From Trachelipus rathkii (taxonomy: Eukaryota; Arthropoda; Malacostraca; Isopoda; Trachelipodidae): DNA of 17,500 nt. The position numbers were made by a program, and so were the translations under genes. The stretch covers positions 17,501 through 35,000 of the forward strand of contig JABUQX010027741.1 of the NCBI GenBank assembly GCA_015478945.1. The letters run 5' to 3'. Positions 1 to 8,700 of this stretch are shown here, in pieces (position 1 is the first letter of the stretch; each line of letters begins with the position of its first letter). The notes under the pieces were generated by a model. That model saw nothing but the letters and a program-made list of their open reading frames with translations. It had not been told where the DNA came from and did no database searches.

Positions 1-220
1 TGATTAATGTATTATCAATTATTATATATATATATATTTGTATATTAATATTATTATATTTTATTATATTTTTAATTATTATTTCTTATAATATTTTTAT
101 ATTTATATTTAGTATTATTATATTATATATATGATATATAATAATATTATTACTATTTATATAGTTATATATATATATATATATTATATTAATATATATA
201 ATATACTTTATTTCTACTAG
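1..220. repeat. TA-rich simple repeat at left edge
   Basis: Nearly pure A/T sequence with many short (TA)n runs separated by TTA and ATT steps. It is an imperfect microsatellite cut by the window edge. No open frame or other signal is visible in it. Confidence 0.85.
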
Positions 221-366
221 TGGACCAGGATGTCAAAATTTGACTGTTTTCGGATGCCTGGATGCGATTTGCGGATTGAGGGATTGTCGGAATTGCCAGG
301 ATCTTAAAGATGATGAGATGCGATTGCGGATCTTAATCGTAGATGAGGATTGCGGATGCGGATGTT
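221..366. repeat. GC-richer island of degenerate GATGCG-type tandem repeats
   Basis: A G-rich, C-poor island sits between two TA blocks. The motif GATGCGATTGCGGAT is seen at 317-331. A copy with one extra T lies at 261-276 and a variant (GATGAGGATTGCGGAT) at 342-357, followed directly by another GCGGATG. Further partial units (GGATGCCTGGATGCG, GGATTGAGGGATTG) lie between. It reads as a decayed short-period minisatellite. A fragment of a repeat-rich coding sequence is possible, but no frame stays clearly open and no family is recognised. Confidence 0.6.
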
Positions 367-372
367 TAACAC

Positions 373-448
373 TCATTTGAAAGTTTGATAATAATAATTT
401 ATTATATTATATATATTATATATTATTAAATATATATATATATATAAT

Positions 449-482
<34 letters not shown>

Positions 483-690
483 ATATTATATATATATTAT
501 AATATTTATTAATATATATATATATAACATTTATATATATATATAATATTTATATAAATTATATAATATATAATTATATATTATTTTTAATTATATTTAT
601 AAATATAATATAATAAAAAATTTTTATAATTATATATATATTATTATATATATATATATATATTATAATTTTATATTATGTAGGATGATT
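373..690. repeat. (TA)n-rich microsatellite block
   Basis: Almost uninterrupted A/T sequence dominated by TATATA runs with TTA/TAA interruptions. Such self-complementary tracts can extrude hairpins and are prone to length error in assembly. It contains no gene signal. Confidence 0.9.
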
Positions 691-958
691 TATTATATTA
701 TTTATATTTTAGTTAGATGGGACATAGCCAAAACTGATTCATATTTTATTTATTTATATAGTACTATATATGATAGTATAACCATCTGTGATATATGGGT
801 ATATATATATATAGTAGTTGATAGTGATTTATAGTATATTTTATTTTTATTATAGTATTTTTAGGTTTTTATTCATTATAAATGTGAGTTTATTATTATT
901 TATTACTATCTTTTTACATTTTTTTCTTTTCCGCATGTGTTGCTTTTTAGTTTTTTGT
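691..958. other. AT-rich sequence, no feature seen
   Basis: An AT-rich transition from the TA block into more complex sequence, T-rich near its right end (about 900-955). I see no gene, RNA or repeat boundary in it. Confidence 0.5.
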
Positions 959-2840
959 TTTTGCGTTCTGTGACGGCTGGCTGCTGATCAGTGGGCCAAA
1001 CCTCCGCTTTCCATCTTGCTCTATCCATCACGAATCCCATTCGTCATGCAGCTTTCTATATATGGCATAATAAGTGCCGTGTTCTCCACTTTCAATTGAA
1101 TTTCTCTCTACTGATGTTTCTCCACTTTTATCTGCGTGATCTATTTAATCTCTTAACTCAGGAGTCCTATTCACATCCCTCCGGTTTTCTTACACTTCCC
1201 ATCCATTCCTGCATTGGCAACTTCTTCTCTACCTTCATCCTCTATCCATGGTGTCCCCACCATTCTCAGTCTGAAGCTGACGTTCAACTATTTATTCAAT
1301 CATGGGTTTTCACACCAGCTCTTTCTATTAACCTACTAACTGTATTCTCGTCATTAAATCAAAACACTTATTTTCACATCATCAGTCTGTCTTGATTCTA
1401 CTCTCCTCATCTTCTAACTGTCTATGCTTACAATGTTCTCACGACCTACCATACTAATAAAATAGTATTCGGTCAGTTCTAACAACTACCCTCGTATATT
1501 TGCTCACTCTTCAACCTCTTTTAGTTCTATATATAATATTAAATCTTTATTACAGAGATAATGGAGGATATACTGCTCTTACATCCTGCCAATACCCCTG
1601 CTGTGCCTCTATCCACTCAAGTAAAAACTACAGTTTCTTTTGGGCACAAGCGTTTCTTTTTCTGGGCCCTTTCCATTGTGCGCAGGTCGCCTATCCTTAG
1701 ATTAGGTTTATTAAGAGCTACTTCTCCACAGATTATTTTTGTTATTTAACTCTACTCTACCGTGCGTAATACCTGCCACGGAGCAGTAGCTCTCAATGTT
1801 TGAATCCTGCCGCGTGCGATCATCTCTTCTTACTGAGATACTAATTATCTGATTTCTGTATTTCTCCATACATTCACATTTATTAATACATGGTCTCTGT
1901 TTCAAGCATTTCGTAATAACTCTTTACATGCGATAGAACCTCAGCAAAGCTCATTCCACGATGAAAATGAACATTACTAATATGATACCTTTTGGTCAAC
2001 CATTTTTAAAACTGCTCAACTCACAACATCTGCTCTAAACTCATTTCATAGAATTATATTCCATGAATGTTCTCGTTTCTAATATCTCTTCTAATGCGTG
2101 TTTCTTTTAGAGGCAGGCTCTATGGTAACAGAGTGTTCCTCTTTAATAGTACAGCTTGATAAATATCAGTTATTCGTTGCGCACATCACATCTACCACTT
2201 GCTTATCGTGTGACGAGGTTTTTTAACCTCATAACCAGTGTCTTTGCATTTTTATATATTATATACTTATCGGGTTTAGCTGGTATTGCTATTCACTGTG
2301 TAATATAGTTCTTACGTGCCTTTTATCAGTCTGGCCTGCGCATTCGTAGAGTCCCGGTCTCCGGTAACTCTCAGCAGCTTGGCGTCTCGGGTACAGATCA
2401 ATGTCTTTCTTTAAAGTCCTATAGATAGGAACGAATATATGCCATTCTTACTTGTATCCGATGTGTCTGTTTCCTGTATCAATTCTTAAATTGTCAAATC
2501 ATTAAATCCTTAAGTACTATCTCCACGTCTGTAGGAACAAATTCTGTTTTCAGCGTCGAAATACTTGGCTCTATTTGTGTGATTCTTAATATTTCTTTCT
2601 ATATATCTTCTTTATAATTCAGCCATTTTGTGATTCATTAGCTGAAGATTCCCTATATTGTTTTATTCACGTGATTTCTTCTGCGTCCTTGGCTTTAGCC
2701 TTATGTTATTATAAATGGAACATATATTTACTTGTTGGTAAAGCTGTCACACCCAATCCTTTCCGTGCACTTTTGTATTCTACTTCTACCACCTGTTGTT
2801 TTTTTATAACATTTACTGTTCAGAAATCTCAGCATCATAC
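959..2840. other. Mixed-composition intergenic sequence, no gene recognised
   Basis: About 1.9 kb of ordinary-complexity sequence, T/C-biased on the plus strand. The longest open stretch is a 134-codon frame at 991-1395. Its translation is rich in F, L, S and H and shows no motif, signal-peptide logic or family I recognise, and T/C-biased DNA is naturally poor in stop codons. Two shorter overlapping frames (1500-1749) are no better. It could hold an exon or decayed transposon, but nothing visible demonstrates one. Confidence 0.5.
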
Positions 2841-3300
2841 TTTCCAAAGTTACCCACTCTCCTCCCTCCCTTTTTTATTCCATTTCATGCAACTCAAGTA
2901 TTTATCCCATCCCACATTTGATTGTTTTCCGCTATTACTTACTCCTTATATTCAACTCCCGTTATTCCTTTCCTCCTGTTATTACTTTCCCGTTATTCTT
3001 ACTCCCGTTATTCCTTCTCCTCTTCCTTTATTCTCTCCTCTTTCCTCTTCCGTTCTCCCGTTATTCTTACTCCCGTTATCCTTCGTACTTCTATCCACCT
3101 TTTGTTTTTTACCTCCGGGCTTACCAATGTTTCTCCATTTTTTGTCTTTGATATTAGCATACTCCTTACTCTCTTCCTTCATACTTTCTTGCCAAAATTT
3201 AAAATTCTTCTTCTTGCTTTCCTTCATATTTTATCAGTTCCTTTGCTTAGCTTTCTAAGCCACCTCTCTCCTGCACTCTCTCACTCTCTACGCTTCCATT
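2841..3300. repeat. Polypyrimidine tract with a short tandem repeat
   Basis: The plus strand is strongly C+T-rich. A 24-base unit built from two TCCCGTTAT blocks joined by TCTTAC occurs identically at 2988-3011 and 3056-3079, and single CCCGTTATTCC blocks occur nearby (from about 2958). This is a small pyrimidine minisatellite inside a longer polypyrimidine/polypurine tract. The 195-codon plus-strand open frame across it (2671-3258) is explained by composition, since every stop codon needs purines. Its translation is a low-complexity run of L, F, S, P and Y. Confidence 0.65.
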
Positions 3301-3330
3301 TCTTGCTTTAAAACATGCAAGGCTCTAGAT

Positions 3331-3345
3331 TAATATATATATTAT

Positions 3346-3380
<35 letters not shown>

Positions 3381-3391
3381 AAATATATATC

Positions 3392-3445
<54 letters not shown>

Positions 3446-3450
3446 TGTTA

Positions 3451-3511
<61 letters not shown>

Positions 3512-3632
3512 ATATAGTATATAATATATATATATAATATATATATATAATATATATATATATATATTATATATAATTTATAATAGTAAATATATATATT
3601 ATATATATATATATAATATAATATATATGATA

Positions 3633-3676
<44 letters not shown>

Positions 3677-3700
3677 GTATATTTTTATAATAAATTTACA
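3331..3700. repeat. Long (TA)n microsatellite
   Basis: Almost pure TA dinucleotide repeat with a few interruptions, including ATGGCTGT at about 3441. The open frame that can be drawn through it (3315-3512) encodes only alternating Y and I and is a repeat artefact. The block abuts the A-tail end of the minus-strand retroposon-like element to its right. Confidence 0.95.
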
Positions 3701-3724
3701 TATATATCTAGCTCTATTTAATTA

Positions 3725-3995
3725 TTTTTTTTTTTTTCTTAGTTAACACCGCCGCCCCACGGGCAGGCCCTAATCTTGGAGGGGTGTGCTCAATTTTAGT
3801 CTGAGCAAGACGGTGCCAAGAAGAGAATAGCTCACACTCCACGACGAACTAGTGACGAACCTGTCTCTCGCTTAGTTGGTGCGAGTGCTCTTCCGCCTGA
3901 AGCATATCCGACGTTATGTCCTGGTGCTATGATATGTCGCTGTTCTGTGACCTATCGCATCGAGCCGACTTACCTGTCGAAATGGTCCACATTCT
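3725..3995 (-). mobile_element. A-tailed retroposon-like element (SINE or LINE 3' fragment)
   Basis: Read on the minus strand, a GC-richer body of about 255 bases ends in GGGGCGGCGGTGTTAAC, a short linker and a run of 13 A (T-run at 3725-3737 on the plus strand), and then gives way to TA repeat. A moderately complex body, a terminal A-run and AT-rich flanks are typical of a retroposed sequence. GGTTCGTCACT on the minus strand (about 3851-3861) resembles an RNA polymerase III B box, but I see no convincing A box at the right distance. The 5' end near 3995 is a guess. A weak target duplication (TCTATT at 3713 and 3997) is not persuasive. The family is not recognised. Confidence 0.45.
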
Positions 3996-4019
3996 TTCTA
4001 TTACTATATGTTAAAGCCA

Positions 4020-4275
4020 TTACATATATTAAGCTTTCTAATCAATTGATTATTTTGGTTTAGAGGTGCAGATTTTGATTAATTTACACTTTTATATCTT
4101 GATTTAATGAATAATAATTATTAGGAATTGAAAAAAATTTCATTAACCGTTATGTATGCAATTATTATTCCTATAGAAATTATAAAATTGATTTAAATTC
4201 GTTTAGTTTAACCAAAATTTATCAAATTTCTGAATTTTTATATTTCTTTTCTGAATGTATTTAATCAGAATGGTC
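4020..4275. repeat. Weak imperfect inverted repeat, centre near 4138
   Basis: ATTTTGGTT at 4052-4060 is the reverse complement of AACCAAAAT at 4210-4218. AATAATAATT near 4110 answers AATTATTATT near 4160 on nearly the same diagonal. Patchy further pairing of TTTGAT/ATCAAA-type segments lies between. The arms are AT-rich, so part of the match may be chance. It may be an old fold-back element. Confidence 0.3.
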
Positions 4276-5384
4276 AATTGTTTGTGGTAGAAGCCATTTT
4301 CTCACCTGTTCCACAGACACTTGAGAACTCGATGTACATCGTGAGGGTTGGGGTTTTTACTGTATAGTCACAGTTCTTCTTATGTGATTTATTCTTGGGT
4401 TCTTTCACTTTCTTGCGTAGTTGTCATTATTTCGGTATTCTAAGAGATTTCATTACTCTTAATTCTCTTGCGACAGGATAATGGCACACTACAATCATTT
4501 TCATAGTGTCGTGCATCTCTCCGTCAATCAAAAGATCCAATAGACAGATAAATTCAGCCAATTTTCGATAATTAGAATAAATGATTGAAAGATTGAATAT
4601 TAGATTCGTAATATTACGTCCGTTAGTTATATATAGATTTTCTTCTCATGATGGTGTATATATAGGGACCCTCAGTACAGGGATGGGTATTTATTATCTT
4701 ATACTATTTATATACTACTATTGGATAAGCGATTGTAGATTTATATTAATTGAGCGTTACTCTATATACTAGGCTCTATATATTGGCTTTATATATGCAT
4801 ATTTATACTATATATAATAGTAGTTACATATATACTATGCTATAGTTTACCTGTAAGGGTATTATATTGTAAGTCATGTATTATTACCGCGGTGAGCCTA
4901 TAACGTTTACTCGCAGCCTGCTTATTATTTCACATATACTGTCAGTTTTACTATTGGAGGGGGGTGATTATTGTTATAGATAAGATGCTAACTCACCTTT
5001 TAGGTTTGCCTATTATGCCAATCCATGCTACTTATATCTAAATACTATACCTACTTAGCTGCCGTTTTTTTCTTTAATTAATTACATTGGAAGTTAGTTT
5101 AATATTACTACAGAAATGCGAATAATTATTTCTAACTAATTGAGCAATTTTATTCCCATATAATATAATACATATTTACTAACTTACGTATGAGAACTAT
5201 AACTATATTATAATAGTTGCCCTAGCTCTAAGTTTATGTTAATTTAACATTGTATTATTTAACAATACCTATTGCACCATTTGCCAACGTATATATATTA
5301 TATATATATATAAAGTATATCACTAGTATCTATATACTACTATATAACTCTATAGCTAATATATATATATTATATATATTTAAT
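4276..5384. other. AT-rich intergenic sequence, no gene seen
   Basis: The stretch 4276-4560 has ordinary complexity. From about 4600 it becomes a patchwork of TATATA, TACTAT and short GC words such as CCGCGG (4889-4894), with small TA runs at 5290-5310 and 5360-5380. A 63-codon frame at 4581-4772 is rich in Y and I and has no recognisable content. No RNA gene or promoter was recognised. Confidence 0.45.
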
Positions 5385-5532
5385 TATGTCCCAGCATCTA
5401 GAATAGCCACAATCCATATCTCATAAACTACAATAGCTGCCCGTGAAATGAGAATATATATATCAATTGCTGGAATATTCCTGGCTAAAAATTTTGCCAG
5501 AGAGAAACTGTAAAAAAAAGAAAAAAAAAAAG
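5385..5532 (+). mobile_element. Copy 1 of an A-run repeat family, 3'-truncated
   Basis: The sequence begins with TATGTCCCAGCA (5385-5396). It then carries AGCCACAATCC, ACTACAA, TTGCTGGAAT, CCTGGC, AAATTTT and GAAACTGT, ending in an A-rich run (5512-5531, one G). The same landmarks occur in the same order at 7813-7918. The opening 12 bases are the exact reverse complement of 8070-8081, which closes the other copy. This suggests a non-autonomous terminal-inverted-repeat element flanked by TA. This copy has one internal unit and no closing repeat, and runs straight into TA-rich DNA. Confidence 0.6.
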
Positions 5533-5710
5533 AATAGATATATATTTAATAATATATAATTATAATATATATTTTTAATATATATATTTACTAATATAAT
5601 ATATATATTATATAATTATATTATATAATAATTATATATAATATTATATATATTTAATTATAATATATATATAATTATTAATATATAATATATATTTTTA
5701 ATTTATTATT
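5533..5710. repeat. TA-rich simple repeat
   Basis: A/T-only sequence dominated by ATATAT and TTATAT. It directly follows the A-run of the preceding element. Nothing else is visible. Confidence 0.85.
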
Positions 5711-5994
5711 TTTAAATGTCAATAAAAGACACCATATTATATCAACATACATAATGCAGGAATGGTTGTATGTGTGGAATTGATAAGTTTTTCATAACTT
5801 TAATCATCACTACATTATCACGATAAAGATAAACTAAATTAAGAACAAGAATGAGGGTTTTTCATACTCACCTATTTATATCAGACAGATTAAGAGATTA
5901 TATGAATTTTTACTATATTATGACTTCCGATTACCGACTTCGGCGAAACGTGGCTTCACTTTAATTAATAGTATTTTATAAAAGTTTCAAATTT
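5711..5994. other. AT-rich spacer, no feature seen
   Basis: A short stretch of ordinary-complexity sequence between two TA blocks. It includes a small GC-richer patch at about 5925-5955 with a short self-complementary CGA/TCG texture. No open frame or known motif is visible. Confidence 0.5.
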
Positions 5995-6146
5995 TCTAAT
6001 ATATATATAATAATAATATATTATATATATATTAATATATATTAATTATAATATAATATATATATTTATTATTAATATATATTTATATTATATTTATATT
6101 AATTATTAATATATATATTTATATAATATATATTTATATATTATTA

Positions 6147-6179
<33 letters not shown>

Positions 6180-6460
6180 ATAATAATAATATATATATAT
6201 TAATATTATATATATATATTTTATATTATTATTATATTTTTATATTTATTTATTTCTATATATATAAGTATGTATATTATATATATATATATATATATAT
6301 AATTAATTATATTTTTATTTTATATATATTATATAATATATATATATATATTATATTTAATTATATTATAATATATATATTAATATTAATATTATATATA
6401 TAAATAATACTATATTATATAATATATTATTAATTATATTATATATATTTCATTACTATA
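5995..6460. repeat. Long TA-rich microsatellite block
   Basis: About 465 bases of A/T sequence, mostly (TA)n with TAA and TTA interruptions. No gene signal is visible. Confidence 0.9.
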
Positions 6461-6700
6461 TAAAAGGATAATATTTACATATTTAGTATTTTGGTTATAG
6501 GATACGTCATGCAGCGGCCACACATTTCGATACAGTATGTCTAAAATTTTACTTATTGTTCCCCTTTTCTTATCTATTCGGGACTGCATTCTCACATAGT
6601 CATACCTAGATACGTATGAATTCCTGCCTATAAGTATGATAAGGTAATTTTTACCACGATGCTGTAAATGTACAACCCCCTTCCCAACCACCACATTTAA
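6461..6700. other. Small complex island between TA blocks, gene content unproven
   Basis: About 240 bases of higher-complexity sequence. On the minus strand an 86-codon frame (6694 to 6434) starts MVVGKGVVHLQHRGKNYLII and is less biased than the other frames here, with a K/R-rich middle. Its 3' part runs into TA repeat, so at most about 70 residues could be genuine. I recognise no domain. It could be a decayed coding fragment or chance. Confidence 0.25.
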
Positions 6701-7052
6701 ATATATATATATATAAATATATATAATTATAATTAATATCCGGGTATTAAATTATAGTGACTACATGTATAGTGCTGAGATATAATATTTGAATAATTAA
6801 ATATAATAGGAGGAAAGGAATAATACTTAAGACAGGTGATTGGAATAAAATCCATCATATACTATACTACCCTACATGATAGTTTTTTTATAGTAGTTTA
6901 TGTGGACTTTATATTTGTGAGGGGTTTGTTATATAGCTATATGATTTAATGATTATTTAAATGAGGGTCGCAACTTTTCTATATTTGTGAAATAAGTGTC
7001 GTCATTTATAATTCACTTTCTAATTCTTGAAGTGTATAATAATACTATCAGA
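6701..7052. other. AT-rich spacer, no gene seen
   Basis: AT-rich sequence with a short TA run at about 6700-6730. It leads into the left arm of the large inverted repeat. No RNA or protein gene was recognised. Confidence 0.5.
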
Positions 7053-7537
7053 CACTAATTAAGATTAATATCCGAACTTTCTGAGATGTATTCTTTGCTT
7101 AACTATTACGACTATATCAGACTATATTAATGCACAGTACTAAAACCACCTTTGAGTAGAACTAAATTCTTGTCTCCTTGAACAGTCTTCCAAGCTCTTC
7201 GCTGCGAGCATCCCTTTCCGCACCCTGTTCTGGCACCATCTGTTCAGTAGAGAGAGAGGCAGAATGGTGAATCGAGTAAATCCATCCCATCAGGTGTTCG
7301 GGCGGCGGTTTGTGTTTGTGCGAACTATCGCACCGCCGCGAACTGATAGAGTGGATTTAGTCGATCACTATTTCATTGTCTTTCTTACTGACGATCCCGG
7401 ACAGAGGTGGAGGGAGTGCCTCCACGAAAGCTTGGAAGCGTTAAGGAGAAGATTATTTAAATTATTTTTGTACTGTGCAATTTATTAGAGATTAATGTTA
7501 ATAAAGATTAGTTTTAGAAGTGGATTTTTAATTAGTG
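7053..7537. repeat. Large imperfect palindrome (fold-back element)
   Basis: Segments on the left recur as reverse complements on the right in mirror order: CACTAATTAA (7053-7062 with 7528-7537), TGCACAGTAC (7131-7140 with 7470-7479), CTTCCAAGCT (7187-7196 with 7429-7438), ATCGA (7271-7275 with 7361-7365), TAAATCCA (7277-7284 with 7352-7359) and GTTCG then CGGCGG (7296-7308 with 7333-7343). The tip has its own stem, GTGCGA/TCGCAC with loop ACTA (7318-7333). The arms differ by substitutions and indels, and the left arm is about 50 bases longer. A single-stranded copy could form a hairpin of nearly 500 bases. A 74-codon open frame (7264-7488) crosses the tip, but both its halves are the two strands of the same sequence, so I do not call it a gene. 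It may be a fold-back transposon, an old inverted duplication or a hairpin-RNA source. Confidence 0.7.
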
Positions 7538-7794
7538 AAATAATTTTAGGGGTATAATGAACATATATATATAATATGAGTGTATAATATTAATATTGAT
7601 ATTTATATTAATATATTATAATTTATATATTATATATTTATATATATCTTATTTATAAACATATGCATGTATTATAAATATATTATTTTCTTTTTTTATT
7701 TATAATAATTATGATTTTATTGTTTATATTCTTCAAATTATTTAATATTTCAAATTATTTTATATTATGAATATTTTATATTTAATTATATAAT
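7538..7794. other. AT-rich spacer with TA runs
   Basis: AT-rich sequence with short (TA)n runs (7562-7574 and about 7610-7650) separating the palindrome from the next element. No gene signal is visible. Confidence 0.6.
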
Positions 7795-8081
7795 TATATT
7801 TCCAGAAAGAAGAGCCACAATCCATAATCTAAAAACTACAACAGTACCGGGAAAAGGAATACATTGCTGGAATCCTGGCAAAATTTTACCCGAGGAAACT
7901 GTAAAAAAAAAAAAAAAATAAATAAAAAAAAAAAAAAATCATAAATCTCGAAACTAACAAAGCTACCGCAAAATTGAAGTACATTTTTGGAAATCCTTGT
8001 AAGTTTGGTTAAGAAAATGTAAAAAAAAAAAAAAAAATTAAACATAAAAATTGGCTTTTTTTGGGGGTGTGCTGGGACATA
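7795..8081 (+). mobile_element. Copy 2 of the A-run family: two tandem units, TIR-like end
   Basis: The first unit (7813-7918) has AGCCACAATCC, ACTACAA, GTACCGGGAAAA, ACATTGCTGGAATCC, AAATTTTACC and GAAACTGT and ends in 16 A. A second, more diverged unit (7939-8037) repeats the order (TCATAAATCTCG, CTACCG, TACATTTTTGGAAATCC, GAAAATGT) and ends in 17 A. The period is about 118 bases, measured between the bases just before the two A-runs (7902 and 8020). The element closes with TGCTGGGACATA (8070-8081), the exact reverse complement of the opening of copy 1 at 5385, and then TA repeat. Its own left end is degenerate. Known terminal-inverted-repeat elements that duplicate TA on insertion would fit, but the A-runs are unusual for them. 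No coding capacity is seen. Confidence 0.55.
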
Positions 8082-8101
8082 GTATATATATATATTATTT
8101 G

Positions 8102-8352
8102 TAAAGGTATTACACGGCAATTTTAGGGGGCTCGAGCCGACGGGGAACAAGGGGGGACGTTTTCATACCCCGTAGTGGAGGGCGGAGGAAATCCGCGACC
8201 ACCAAATACCAACAGAGCGCGGCGCCGTTCCGCGAATCCTCCCGGAGGGGGGCAATTAGTCCTACCACCGTTGTTCCCGGAAGGCCCGAGAGACCACCGA
8301 CTCCTGCCATCGTGCGGTATACCCTTTGGGTATTCTTTAAGTTTAAAAAAAA
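8102..8352 (+). repeat. GC-rich dispersed repeat, copy A
   Basis: A clear GC-rich island in AT-rich DNA. It shares landmarks in order with 11364-11674: CGGCAATT, TAGGGGGCTCG, GGGGGGACGTTTTC, ATACCCCGTAG, GGCGGAGGAA, CGCGAC, AATACCAA, AGTCCT and a small ACCC..GGGT hairpin (8319-8333), followed by an A-run (8345-8352). The closing A-run suggests retroposition with the plus strand as sense, though no target duplication is visible. Minus-strand translations of the two copies share short stretches such as KTSP and EPP-IA, but in copy A these come with frame changes, so coding is not established. Confidence 0.65.
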
Positions 8353-8700
8353 GCAAAAATTATAGAAAATATAGATATATCACATATACGAGTAATCCAA
8401 TATAAAGGTCTCTTAAATTGATCCCCTAATTCGTAGTACTTTCACTATTAACAAATTAATTTTTTCCTATTTATTACTTCCTATCCCAAAATTTTACGCA
8501 GATTCCCAAAAATGTAATTAATTTTGATAATATTGGATTGAATGATATTATTTTTTTTATTAATTTTTTTTACTTTTTTTTTCTTCTTTTTTTTTACATA
8601 ATTTTTAACGCATAATAAGTGTTGGTATTCGAGATCCTAATTCCAGAATGTATTCTTTTCCTGGTTAGTATGTAGTTTTTTTGAGTATGGAATTATGTTG
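8353..8700. other. AT-rich sequence with T-rich tracts
   Basis: AT-rich sequence containing T-homopolymer runs interrupted by A and C at about 8549-8597. If read on the minus strand this is an A-rich tail-like stretch, but no retroposon body is recognisable on either side. No gene was seen. Confidence 0.4.

Noticed and set aside
221..366. A CRISPR-like array suggested by repeated GATGCG words
   Set aside because: The units are short, irregularly spaced and degenerate, there are no spacers of uniform length, and the surroundings are eukaryote-like.
718..726. TGGGACATA resembling the closing end of the A-run element at 8070-8081
   Set aside because: Only nine bases match and none of the element's internal landmarks are found on the left, so it is probably chance.
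991..1395. A 134-codon ATG-started open frame on the plus strand
   Set aside because: No recognisable domain or compositional logic. The region is T/C-biased, which lowers stop-codon frequency on this strand, and no splice context or homology could be recognised.
2671..3258. A 195-codon plus-strand open frame, the longest in the window
   Set aside because: It lies in a polypyrimidine tract where stops are rare by composition. The translation is low-complexity L, F, S and P, other frames here are also open, and the first codons do not resemble a real gene start.
3315..3512. An open frame of alternating Y and I codons
   Set aside because: It is a (TA)n microsatellite read as protein.
6434..6694. 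An 86-codon minus-strand frame starting MVVGKGVV
   Set aside because: Its last third is TA-repeat translation and no family is recognisable, so it is kept only as a remark on the small island.
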